Program-made: the position numbers and the translations under genes | The notes under the pieces: model-generated | Databases searched by the model: none | Told to the model about the DNA's origin: nothing | What the model saw: only the letters and a program-made list of their open reading frames with translations | Shown: one piece after another, positions 53,760-61,236 of the stretch | Numbering within the stretch: position 1 is the first letter of the stretch | How the letters are laid out: each line of letters opens with the position of its first letter | Assembly: GCA_963842335.1 (NCBI GenBank) | Contig: CAWJGF010000011.1 | Location: 62,001 to 126,000, forward strand | DNA: 64,000 nucleotides | Direction of reading: 5' to 3' | From: PALSA-600 sp963842335 | Lineage (GTDB): Bacteria > Actinomycetota > Thermoleophilia > Gaiellales > Gaiellaceae

Positions 53760-54640
53760 GGCAGCGGGCCCTGGTAGGTGATCACCTTGCTCTGGTCGGT
53801 GTACCCGAGACCGCGGTTCAGCGCCTGCATCGCCTCGTTCCCTCGCTGCGTCCACGTGACCAGCTCGGCGACGCCTGCGTGCGAAGCCCAGTGGAGCTGC
53901 GTCTGTTTCAACACACGGGCGATCCCGCGACCGCGGCGGTCGCGACGAACAACAGTGAGGCCGTGCTCGGCGATCGCGGCACCGTTCGCATGCTCGACCA
54001 TGCCCGTATAACCGACCGGCTCGCCGCCCTCGAGCGCCACGAACGACCCGTCGGGACGCGTCGCCTCGTCGCGCAGCCAGGTCTCCTTCTTGTAGGTCAC
54101 GCCACCCGGGATCGGGAGGTCCTCGTAGCCCTCGAGCGCGACGGACCAGACTGCAGCGAGCAGCTCCTCGCGACGCGTGTCGAGCGACCTGATCTCAATC
54201 CCCGGAAGCGGCTCGGGCACCGGCTCAGCTCCGATCAGGCGTACCTGCTGGAGTTGGTAGTCGACTTCGGCGAGCCCGAGCGATTCCGCGAACGCGATCG
54301 AGTGCGGCTCGTCGGCGTAGACGAAGGCGTTCACGCCGCTGAGGCCGAGCGAGCGGGCGTGGTCGACCAGCGCGCGCACGAGCGCGCTGCCGACCTCCCG
54401 GCGGCGGTGCTGCGGCAACACGCGAACGGCGATGAACGCGCGGCCGCCAAAGCTCGAGCGGTCGGCGATGCCGCAGCCGGCGAGCTCACCGTCCAGGTCT
54501 GCGAGCAGCAGCACGCGCTCGGGCTCGACCGCCGCGCGCAGCTGGTCTGCCGTGACGGGCTCGTTCGGGACGACGGCGCTCTTCAACTCCGCCCACGCAA
54601 CGAGGTCACCCTCCGATTCGACGGTTCGCAGCTCGATCAT
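53756..54640 (-). CDS. Tandem-GNAT acetyltransferase-like protein, paralogue
   Basis: A 294-residue relative of its neighbour. First GNAT: ELAGCGIADRSSFGGRAFIA, VRVLPQHRRREVGSALVRAL and GLSGVNAFVYADEPHSIAFA. Second: SFVALEGGEPVGYTGMVEHA, LTVVRRDRRGRGIARVLKQT and VAELVTWTQRGNEAMQALNR. Both acetyl-CoA loops are kept. ATG 54640 overlaps the permease stop (ATGA). The pair probably arose by gene duplication. Confidence 0.85.
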   Translation of the reverse strand: MIELRTVESEGDLVAWAELKSAVVPNEPVTADQLRAAVEPERVLLLADLDGELAGCGIADRSSFGGRAFIAVRVLPQHRRREVGSALVRALVDHARSLGLSGVNAFVYADEPHSIAFAESLGLAEVDYQLQQVRLIGAEPVPEPLPGIEIRSLDTRREELLAAVWSVALEGYEDLPIPGGVTYKKETWLRDEATRPDGSFVALEGGEPVGYTGMVEHANGAAIAEHGLTVVRRDRRGRGIARVLKQTQLHWASHAGVAELVTWTQRGNEAMQALNRGLGYTDQSKVITYQGPLP

Positions 54641-55476
54641 CCCGACCGCTTCAGCTTCCCGTGCTGTTTCGCGTACCGCTCCCCGGCCCGAAAGATGACG
54701 AGACCGAGCGGGATCGACACCACGCCGATCACGAGCAGCGGCCAAACGTCGTCCCAGCGCAGGCCGGCGCCGTCGAGGATCGAGGCGCGACACCCGCGCA
54801 GCGCGTAGGTGGCCGGGGAGATCTTCGAGATCCACTGCATCCACTCCGGAAGCACGCTCACCGCGTAGTAGACGCCCGAGACGACGAGCATCAGTCCCTG
54901 TGCGACGAAGCCGAGCTGCGTGCCTTTTTCAGGCGAGATCAGCGGCAGAACGGCGGTCATCATGCCGACACCGATGAACGAGATCGACGCGATCGCGAGG
55001 AGGGAGACGGCGGCCGCGTAGTTCGCGTTCGGCACATGAATGCCGATGAACGCGACGACTGCGACGAAGACGAGGGCAGCGCGCACGAGGCCGTAGAGCA
55101 CCGCGTAGATGCCCATGCCGATCAGGTGCACCGGCCGCGACACCGGCGCCATGAACGTGTACTCGATCGTGCCTTCCCATCGTTCCCACGCGACGGTCTC
55201 CGTGACGATCTCGAAGATGATCCCGAGGAATGCCCAGATGACGCCGCCGACCAGCAGCTTCGCGGCGAGCTCGTTCTCCGCAGCCGGCGTCAACCCGACA
55301 CCGCGTGCGATGAACACGATCGTGAGCGTGTTGGCGATCGTCCAGAGCAGGAACGCGACGTCCCAGAGGAAGTAGCGCTTCGTCAGGTACAGGTTGCGCT
55401 CGACGACGCCGTACAGCCCGATCAGCTCGTTCCGCAAGACCCTCCTGCGACTGAATGTCGTGTCGACGGCTGCCAT
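54637..55476 (-). CDS. ABC-2 type transporter permease
   Basis: A 279-residue membrane protein with six helices: LWDVAFLLWTIANTLTIVFI, LLVGGVIWAFLGIIFEIVTE, IGMGIYAVLYGLVRAALVFV, LAIASISFIGVGMMTAVLPL, VAQGLMLVVSGVYYAVSVLP and WPLLVIGVVSIPLGLVIFRA. The loop ETVAWERWEGTIEYTFMAPV is the ABC-2 signature. Start overlaps the ATPase stop by one base (TAATG). Substrate unknown; fits antibiotic or lipid export. Confidence 0.9.
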   Translation of the reverse strand: MAAVDTTFSRRRVLRNELIGLYGVVERNLYLTKRYFLWDVAFLLWTIANTLTIVFIARGVGLTPAAENELAAKLLVGGVIWAFLGIIFEIVTETVAWERWEGTIEYTFMAPVSRPVHLIGMGIYAVLYGLVRAALVFVAVVAFIGIHVPNANYAAAVSLLAIASISFIGVGMMTAVLPLISPEKGTQLGFVAQGLMLVVSGVYYAVSVLPEWMQWISKISPATYALRGCRASILDGAGLRWDDVWPLLVIGVVSIPLGLVIFRAGERYAKQHGKLKRSG

Positions 55477-56300
55477 TACGCAAACACCTCCCTCTCTTCG
55501 TCCTCTTCCGTTTTCTCGTCCTCGAACGACCGTCCGGTCGCGGCGAAGAACGCTTCCTCGAGCGTCTCGGCGCGGTACCGGTCCTTCACGTCCTGCACGG
55601 GCTCGAGGAAGAGCAGGTCGCCGCGGTCGAGCAGGCCGATGCGATCGGCGAGGTCCTCGGCCTCGTTCATGTCGTGCGTGCAGAGCAGGATGGTCGAGTC
55701 GTGCTGCAACCGGATCTCGCGGATGAAGGTCTGCACTTCCTGCTTCGAGCGCGGATCGAGACCTGTGGTCGGCTCGTCGAGGAGCAGCAGCACCGGTGAG
55801 GTGAGCAAGGCGCGCGCCAGCGCGACCTTCTGCTGCATGCCGCGCGAGAGATTCTCCATCGACTCGTTTCGGCGGGAGGCCGGGAACCCGACGCGCTCGA
55901 GGATCACCGGGATCTTGGCGTGCGTCTCGCGTGGCCCCATCCCGTAGAACCGGGCCGCGTACCCGAGATTCTCGGCGGCGCTCATCTTCTTGAAAAAGCT
56001 CGCCTCGACCGACACGCGGTTGACCAGGCGGCGAACGGCGCGCGCTTCCTTGAAGACGTCGTGGCCGAACACGTGGGCCGACCCGCCGTCCGGCAGCAGC
56101 AGCGTCGAGAGCAGACGGACGAGCGTCGACTTGCCCGAGCCGTTCTGGCCGAGGATCGCGACGCACTCGCCGCGCTCCATGGTGAACGAGACGCCGTTCA
56201 GCGCAGAGCGGCGGCGCCGGTGGACACCCTTGCGCCGGCTGAAGACCTTCTCGAGATCACGTACGGCAACTGCTTCATGAGACACGCTTTGCTGCAACAC
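55476..56300 (-). CDS. ABC transporter ATPase (ABC-2 exporter)
   Basis: A 274-residue ATPase. Walker A ILGQNGSGKSTLVRLLSTLL, signature NLSRGMQQKVALARALL (Gly to Arg at position three, frequent in this group), Walker B LLLLDEPTTGLDPRSK and switch His in ILLCTHDMNEAEDLADR. The C-terminus is highly acidic (EDEKTEEDEEREVFA). Start GTG 56300 or GTG 56285 (VSHEAVAV). Pairs with the permease at 54,637. Upstream lies a 9-bp hairpin. Confidence 0.92.
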   Translation of the reverse strand: MLQQSVSHEAVAVRDLEKVFSRRKGVHRRRRSALNGVSFTMERGECVAILGQNGSGKSTLVRLLSTLLLPDGGSAHVFGHDVFKEARAVRRLVNRVSVEASFFKKMSAAENLGYAARFYGMGPRETHAKIPVILERVGFPASRRNESMENLSRGMQQKVALARALLTSPVLLLLDEPTTGLDPRSKQEVQTFIREIRLQHDSTILLCTHDMNEAEDLADRIGLLDRGDLLFLEPVQDVKDRYRAETLEEAFFAATGRSFEDEKTEEDEEREVFA

Positions 56301-56347
56301 ACCATGCTCCTTGGGATCGTGAAAAGACGAGCGAACGAAGACGCACT

Positions 56348-56368
56348 GCTACCGCTAGAAGCGGTAGC
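56348..56368. repeat. 9-bp perfect inverted repeat in the divergent gap
   Basis: GCTACCGCT (56348-56356) and AGCGGTAGC (56360-56368) around AGA. It lies 48 bases upstream of the ABC ATPase start and 142 bases before the membrane-anchored protein. The rest of the 209-base gap (56301-56509) also has GATTGC/GCAATC (56443-56463) and no other recognised signal. Possible operator. Confidence 0.45.
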
Positions 56369-56509
56369 GGCGGACGTCTGCGTTAGCGATCCCGGACATA
56401 GCGTGCGTAAGGATATGGGAGGTGCGTATGGTCCGCAAATGAGATTGCGTAATCGCAGCAATCAGGAGCACCACAAACTCGGCGCCCGCGGTTGACGTCT
56501 CAACGACCG

Positions 56510-57160
56510 ATGGCCCGGGTGCTCGCTGTCATGGTCTTGCTCGGAGTCGCGCTCGCGGTTCCAGCGCTCGCACCCGCGGATCCACACCAGGTGAAGCCCG
56601 ACCGGGCAGCGATCGACTCGCTGCTCGATGCCTTCGTTCCCGCGGTCGTCGAGCAGAAGGATCTGAAGGACGGCTGGAACTTGGTGGGCGGAGTCGCCCG
56701 CACCACCTCCTACCGTGAGTGGCTGAAGGGCAACACCTCGGTGCAGCGCTACCCCGCCAGGGGAACGCGCTTCCACGGCTTCATCGTCAACTACTCCTAT
56801 CCAGGCGACATCGGCTTCGACATTCTGTTGCAGCCCACGAAGCGATCGCTCGGCGCATGGTCCTTCCGCGCCGAAGCGCAGAAACTCGGCGGCCGCTGGC
56901 GGATCACCACGTGGTATCCGGTCGCGACGTTCGCGCCGCCCGGGAAGACGCAAACCGTCCTCGGCCCGAACGATCTGGGCGCGTCGAACGCGTCGTCGAC
57001 CGCCGGCGGTTCGAGCCGCCTCGGCTCCTGGGTCTTGCTCCTGCCGGCGCTCTTCATCGGCGCGATCGCCGTCGGAGGCGTCGCGATCGCATTCACGCGC
57101 TGGAGCCGGACGAGATCACACACCCGGGAGGTGCAGCGCGACCTCGCCGCGCGCCGGTAA
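56510..57160 (+). CDS. Exported, C-terminally membrane-anchored hypothetical protein
   Basis: A signal peptide (MARVLAVMVLLGVALAVPAL) leads to a soluble region with ALDSLL-type helices and beta-strands (TRFHGFIVNYSYPGDIGFDI, RAEAQKLGGRWRITTWYPV), a Ser/Gly linker (SNASSTAGGSSRLGS) and one helix LLLPALFIGAIAVGGVAIAF with a basic tail. So it faces outside and is held by the C-terminal helix. A TTG at 56492 gives 6 more residues. Function unknown; I recall similar proteins in Thermoleophilia. Confidence 0.72.
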   Translation: MARVLAVMVLLGVALAVPALAPADPHQVKPDRAAIDSLLDAFVPAVVEQKDLKDGWNLVGGVARTTSYREWLKGNTSVQRYPARGTRFHGFIVNYSYPGDIGFDILLQPTKRSLGAWSFRAEAQKLGGRWRITTWYPVATFAPPGKTQTVLGPNDLGASNASSTAGGSSRLGSWVLLLPALFIGAIAVGGVAIAFTRWSRTRSHTREVQRDLAARR

Positions 57161-57178
57161 ACGCGCAACACTTCGGTC

Positions 57179-58105
57179 GTGAGCCACGACCACTCCCAGC
57201 ACGGGCACGGCGGCAACGCAGACACGCAGGTCCGGCCGCTCGCGATTGCCTTGACGCTGATCGTCGCCTTCATGGCGGTCGAAGTCACCGTCGCCCTCAT
57301 CGCCGATTCACTCGCGTTGCTCTCGGACGCAGCACACATGCTCGTCGATGCAGGCGCACTCGGATTGAGCGTGTGGGCGGCGCGCCTGGCACAGCGGCCC
57401 GCAGGTGGCCGCATGACCTTCGGCTTCCGGCGTGCCGAGATCCTGTCGGCGCAGGCGAACGGCATCACCCTGCTCATCCTCGGGCTCGTGATCTTCGTCG
57501 AGGGTCTCCGCAGGCTTGCCGCGCCGCCGGACGTGCGCGGCGGACTGGTACTCGCAACCGCCCTCGTGGGTGCCGCCGTGAACGTGCTCGCGCTCTGGCA
57601 GGTGGCGCGGGCAAACCGCGAGAACCTTAACGTCGAAGGGAGCTACAAGCATCTGCTCACCGACCTCTATGCGTTCGGGGGCACCGCCGCCGCCGGCCTC
57701 ATCATCCTCACGACGGGGTTCGAACGCGCCGACCCAATCGCGTCGCTCTTCGTCGCCGGCTCGATGCTGATCGCCGCGTGGCCACTTCTGCGGGCAAGCG
57801 GCCGCGTGCTCCTCGAGGCCGCGCCGGAGGGGATCTCGCCGGAGGAGATCGCAGGCGCGGTACGCGATCACTCGGGCGTGACCGACGTGCACGACCTGCA
57901 CGTGTGGGAGATCAGCTCCGGTTTTCCGGCGCTCTCGGCGCACGTGCTCGTCGGTCAGGGAGAGGACTGTCACGCGATCAGACGCGAGCTCGAAGCGATC
58001 CTGCAGACACGGTTCGGGATCGACCACACGACGCTCCAGGTCGAGCACGCGAACGACGAGCTCCTGTCGATCCAGCCCTTGCGGAGCATCCACCCGGACC
58101 GCTAG
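57179..58105 (+). CDS. Cation diffusion facilitator (CzcD/ZitB-like)
   Basis: Exports Zn2+/Co2+/Cd2+ by proton antiport. The N-terminus is His-rich (SHDHSQHGHGGNAD). Six helices follow; metal site residues H-x3-D are in LLSDAAHMLVDAGALGLSVW (helix 2) and GSYKHLLTDLYAFGGTAAAG (helix 5). The C-terminal cytoplasmic domain reads VTDVHDLHVWEISSGFPALS. GTG start at 57179. 308 residues, normal. Downstream is the leader of the GSII gene. Confidence 0.94.
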   Translation: MSHDHSQHGHGGNADTQVRPLAIALTLIVAFMAVEVTVALIADSLALLSDAAHMLVDAGALGLSVWAARLAQRPAGGRMTFGFRRAEILSAQANGITLLILGLVIFVEGLRRLAAPPDVRGGLVLATALVGAAVNVLALWQVARANRENLNVEGSYKHLLTDLYAFGGTAAAGLIILTTGFERADPIASLFVAGSMLIAAWPLLRASGRVLLEAAPEGISPEEIAGAVRDHSGVTDVHDLHVWEISSGFPALSAHVLVGQGEDCHAIRRELEAILQTRFGIDHTTLQVEHANDELLSIQPLRSIHPDR

Positions 58106-58154
58106 CGTGTGAGTACGTGCGGCGCCGACGAAGGCGCGCGCGAAAGCACTACTG

Positions 58155-58230
58155 CACTGCGACTGCCGGTCACAGCAGTCGAAGGCAGTGAGGCAATGAG
58201 GCCTCACGACTCCCGGGAGTCGTGGGGCCT
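58155..58230 (+). promoter_or_regulatory. Leader hairpins and terminator before GSII glnA
   Basis: Three elements: CGACTGC/GCAGTCG (58160-58166 with 58175-58181); GTGAGGC-AATGAG-GCCTCAC (58188-58207), a 7-bp stem with hexaloop; and terminator 58199-58212 with 58217-58230, 14 bp with one T-G pair, followed by a T-run at 58230-58235. The second and third share 58199-58207. GTG 58276 is about 40 bases on. Confidence 0.7.
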
Positions 58231-58275
58231 TTTTTCGTTTTCGACAAGTCCATCGTGGAACCAGGAGGAACCGGA

Positions 58276-59344
58276 GTGACCAAAGTCAAGCTCGAATACA
58301 TCTGGCTCGACGGCTACGAGCCCGTCCCGAATCTCCGCAGCAAGACGAAGATCGTGGAGTTCGCGGGTGAGCCGGCGCTCGAGGACCTGCCCGTCTGGAA
58401 CTTCGACGGAAGCTCGACGCAGCAGGCGGAGGGCAGGAGCTCGGACTGCGTGCTGCAGCCGGTCGCGGTCTTCTCCGACCCGGCTCGCGCGGGCGGCAAG
58501 CTCGTGATGTGCGAGGTGCACCTGCCCGATGGGTCGCCGCATCCGTCGAACAGCCGCGCGACCATCCCGGACGACCCCGGCACGTGGTTCGGCTTCGAGC
58601 AGGAGTACTTCTTCTATCGTGACGGCGCCCCGCTCGGCTTCCCGCGTGAGGGATTCCCCGCGCCGCAGGGTGAGTACTACACGGGTGTCGGCTTCAAGAA
58701 CGTGGGCGACGTCGCACGCGAGATCGTCGACGCGCACATCGACCTGTGCCTGGAGGCCGGGATCAACCTCGAAGGCGTGAACGCGGAGGTGGCGAAGGGC
58801 CAGTGGGAGTTCCAGATCTTCGGCAAGGGCTCGAAGCGCGCGGCGGACGAGATGTGGATCGCCCGCTATCTGCTTCTCCGCCTGTGTGAGCGCTACGGCG
58901 TCGACGTGAACTTCCATCCGAAGCCACTTGGGATGGAGCACGACTGGAACGGATCAGGGATGCACACGAACTTCTCGACCGAGTACCTCCGTGAGGTCGG
59001 AGGCGAGGAGTACTTCGAGGCGCTGATGGCCGCGTTCGACGAGTACAAGAACGAGCACATCGCCGTCTATGGACCCGACAACCACATGCGGCTGACCGGG
59101 CCAGCACGAGACGCAGGCGATCGACAAGTTCAACTACGGCGTCGCGAACCGTGGAGCGTCGATCCGCATCCCGCACAGCTTCGTGTCGGACGGCTTCAAG
59201 GGCTATCTCGAAGACCGCCGCCCGAACTCGCTCGGCGATCCCTACAGAATCGCCGGGCGCATCCTGCAGACGATCGAGTCGGTGCCCACCGACGCCGGAG
59301 CGACGTCCGAGAACCTGGCCGAAGCCGAAGCAGTGGCGGCGTAG
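58276..59344 (+). CDS. Glutamine synthetase type II (eukaryotic-like), one frameshift
   Basis: A GSII-family enzyme of about 355 residues. Motifs: KLEYIWLDGYEPVPNLRSKT, LPVWNFDGSSTQQAEGRSSD (beta-Grasp), FGFEQEYFFYRDGAPLGFPR, GEYYTGVGFKNVGDVAREIV, the ATP site KPLGMEHDWNGSGMHTNFST and, after one extra C near 59,101, HETQAIDKFNYGVANRGASI with the catalytic Arg. The start GTG 58276 has AGGAGG upstream; the ATG at 58222 lies within the terminator stem and is not a credible start. GSI and GSII together occur in Streptomyces and relatives. Expression probably depends on the leader switch. Confidence 0.9.
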
Positions 59345-59348
59345 GACA

Positions 59349-59483
59349 TTGACGTCGCCGCCGACCCAGCTCTGGTGCACGTGCGAGAAGCCGTTGCCCG
59401 TGCACATCGCGGAACGCAAGGGGGCCGCTCGCAGCGTGTGCGCGCGCTGCGAGCGGCCTCTGCGGCTCCGACTCGCTCACTGA
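59349..59483 (+). CDS. Small Cys4 protein (44 aa) after GSII
   Basis: A TTG at 59349 four bases after the GSII stop, with AGGA just upstream. The protein reads TSPPTQLWCTCEKPLPVHIA then RSVCARCERPLRLRLAH: C-x-C and C-x2-C, 22 residues apart, a zinc-knuckle pattern. Short and cotranscribed, it might be an uncharacterised modulator of the GSII gene neighbourhood. Frame is clean; comparative evidence is needed. Confidence 0.5.
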   Translation: MTSPPTQLWCTCEKPLPVHIAERKGAARSVCARCERPLRLRLAH

Positions 59484-59488
59484 GCGAG
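59472..59488. terminator. Palindrome between Cys4 gene and SIMPL gene
   Basis: CTCGCTCA (59472-59479) and TGAGCGAG (59481-59488) pair around one base and include the stop codon of the Cys4 frame. GCGGCTCCGAC is repeated on both sides. No U-tract; possibly a shared terminator. Confidence 0.35.
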
Positions 59489-59502
59489 CGGCGGCTCCGA
59501 CA

Positions 59503-60204
59503 TCACTGGATCCGGAAGGTGACCGTGACGTCGGCGGTGACGTCCTGCGTGCCGGGCTCGACGGGCGTCGAGTCCTTCGCCGCTGTGGCAGCTTCGGCTG
59601 CGAACACAGGCTGCGGCGCCGAGCCAACCTCGGACACCGTCGTGACAGGCCCGACGGCAAAGCCGCCGGCCTCGCCGAGTGCGGCGGCCTTTGCGCGTGC
59701 GTCGACGACGGCCTTCTTCAACGCGTCGCGGTAGAGCTCATCACGCCCCGAGACGTCGAGCGTCGGGCCGCTGACGGTGTTCGCGCCCGCACCGACCGCC
59801 GCGTCGATCAACGCACCCGCCGCCGCGATCTTGCTCCTGGCCGACACCGAGTTCTCGGCGCTGTATCCGGTCACCGCGCCCTGCTCGTTCGTTCGCGGAT
59901 AGAGCGACACCTGCTGGGTCTGGAGGTCGTCGCCACCGGCGCCTTTCAGTGCAGCGACCACGGCAGTCATCAGCGTCGCGTTCTGGGCCAGTGCCGCCGC
60001 GGCCGAGGTGGCCTGGGTCTGCACGCCCGCGGTCACGCTCGCCTCGTCGGGCACCGCGGTCACGACGCCGTGCCCGGTCGTCGACACGGTGTCCGGCGTG
60101 ACGGTGTCGCCCCGCGCGGCTTCTGGGCGGCCGATGCCGGCGAAGGCGACGACCGCGCACGCCGCGATCACGGCGGCGAGCACAAGTGAAAGTGAGCGTC
60201 TCAT
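59503..60204 (-). CDS. SIMPL-domain (DUF541) exported protein
   Basis: A signal peptide RRSLSLVLAAVIAACAVVAF, cleaved near GDT, is followed by the SIMPL domain: STTGHGVVTAVPDEASVTAG, TQQVSLYPRTNEQGAVTGYS, ARSKIAAAGALIDAAVGAGA and ELYRDALKKAVVDARAKAAA. 233 residues, typical. Outer-surface or periplasm-like proteins of this type have stress-related but undefined roles. Divergent from the sulfurtransferase with 36 bases between. Confidence 0.88.
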   Translation of the reverse strand: MRRSLSLVLAAVIAACAVVAFAGIGRPEAARGDTVTPDTVSTTGHGVVTAVPDEASVTAGVQTQATSAAAALAQNATLMTAVVAALKGAGGDDLQTQQVSLYPRTNEQGAVTGYSAENSVSARSKIAAAGALIDAAVGAGANTVSGPTLDVSGRDELYRDALKKAVVDARAKAAALGEAGGFAVGPVTTVSEVGSAPQPVFAAEAATAAKDSTPVEPGTQDVTADVTVTFRIQ

Positions 60205-60240
60205 GTCCTTCCTACGCCGCCGCGTGGTTTCCTGTCACAC

Positions 60241-60942
60241 GTGAACTACGTCTTCGTCGACTGCCGCTGGGCGCTCGATGACCCGGGCTTCGGCCGCCGG
60301 GCCTACCTCGAGGGCCATATCCCGGGCGCGGCGTTCCTGGACGTCGAGCGCGACCTGGCCGAACCGGCCGGGCCTGGCGGACGCCATCCGCTCCCGACGG
60401 CCGCTCGCTTCGCCGCTGCGGCCTCACGCGCGGGGATCGGGCCTGACGCACTCGTCGTGGCGTACGGATCGCTCGGGGGCGCCGAGCGGCTCTGGTGGCT
60501 CCTCCGGCATTTCGGTCACGACGCCTGCGCGGTACTCGATCTTGAGGCGTGGCATGGGGAGCTGCGCGGCGGCGAGGAACCGATCGGGGTGGCCGAGTTC
60601 ATTCCTCGCGCTCGAGCTGGGGACACGATCGAACGCGCGGAGCTCGCAGCTGCGCGCGAGGGGCTCGTCGTGGTCGATACGCGGGTCGCTACGCGCTGGC
60701 GCGGCGAGGAGAACGCGATCGATCGGGTCCCCGGGCGCATCCCCGGTGCCCTGAATGCGCCCTGGAACGAGCCGCTCGGCGACCTGCCGGACGGCGAGCT
60801 CGTCACCTATTGCGGCTCCGGCGTGACCGCGTGCGTCGTGCTCCACCGGCTGCACCTCGCCGGGCGGGAGGGCCGCCTGTACCCCGGATCGTGGTCCGAG
60901 TGGGAGCAACACCCGGAGCTCCCGGTCGAGCGCTCGGCCTGA
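60241..60942 (+). CDS. Thiosulfate/3-mercaptopyruvate sulfurtransferase
   Basis: Two rhodanese domains. The first: VFVDCRWALDDPGFGRRAYL, HIPGAAFLDVERDLAEPAG, VVAYGSLGGAERLWWLLRHF, without Cys. The second: VVDTRVATRWRGEENAIDRV, RIPGALNAPWNEPLGDLPDG and the active-site loop VTYCGSGVTACVVLHRLHL with the catalytic Cys in CGSGVTA, the mercaptopyruvate-type loop. 233 residues, GTG 60241 start. Transfers sulfur to cyanide or thiols; the partner is not seen here. Confidence 0.9.
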   Translation: MNYVFVDCRWALDDPGFGRRAYLEGHIPGAAFLDVERDLAEPAGPGGRHPLPTAARFAAAASRAGIGPDALVVAYGSLGGAERLWWLLRHFGHDACAVLDLEAWHGELRGGEEPIGVAEFIPRARAGDTIERAELAAAREGLVVVDTRVATRWRGEENAIDRVPGRIPGALNAPWNEPLGDLPDGELVTYCGSGVTACVVLHRLHLAGREGRLYPGSWSEWEQHPELPVERSA

Positions 60943-60993
60943 GCGACCGAGCCCGGGGGTCTGCTCGCTGTGGACGAATTGGCACCCTCCCGC

Positions 60994-61020
60994 AACGGTG
61001 CCTGGCACCGGCCATGTCTC
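60994..61020. repeat. Palindromic repeat element, copy 1
   Basis: AACGGTGCCTGGCACCGG followed by CCATGTCTC. Core CGGTGCCTGGCACCG is a perfect 7-bp inverted repeat with one central base. Copy 2 lies 88 bases downstream. Confidence 0.75.
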
Positions 61021-61081
61021 GTTGCGAATGGCTTGGTTGCAGGGATTTCCCGCTTGCGTGGATGAGAAATCACACCTGCGT

Positions 61082-61108
61082 AACGGTGCCTGGCACCGGA
61101 CGTGTCTC
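61082..61108. repeat. Palindromic repeat element, copy 2
   Basis: AACGGTGCCTGGCACCGG followed by ACGTGTCTC; 25 of 27 positions match copy 1, in the same orientation. Confidence 0.75.
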
Positions 61109-61236
61109 CGCCCGACGTGTCTGAGTTTCACACCCTGTGAGGGTGCGTGAGGAGATGACGCGAGCCGCGGGGTCGCGGCCGGCAGGCACCCGGTTGCGGC
61201 GAGCGACCGCAGCGACGAGCCCGCCTGAGGGCGAGG

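Larger units (their letters stand above)
60943..61236. other. Intergenic region with palindromic repeats
   Basis: 294 bases between the sulfurtransferase and HNH genes. It holds two copies of a 27-base palindromic element and the bases CACCCTGTGAGGGTG, an imperfect palindrome around 61,131-61,145. No convincing ORF or RNA gene is seen. Both flanking genes end here (convergent). Confidence 0.6.

Noticed and set aside
58141..58207. A canonical dual-hexaloop ANTAR target in the GSII leader
   Set aside because: Only one A1/G4 hexaloop is found. The upstream stem has an 8-base loop (CGGTCACA) without that pattern, so the canonical form is not met.
58222..58278. ATG 58222 as the start of GSII glnA
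   Set aside because: It lies inside the terminator stem and adds residues unlike GSII; GTG 58276 has AGGAGG and matches the family N-terminus.
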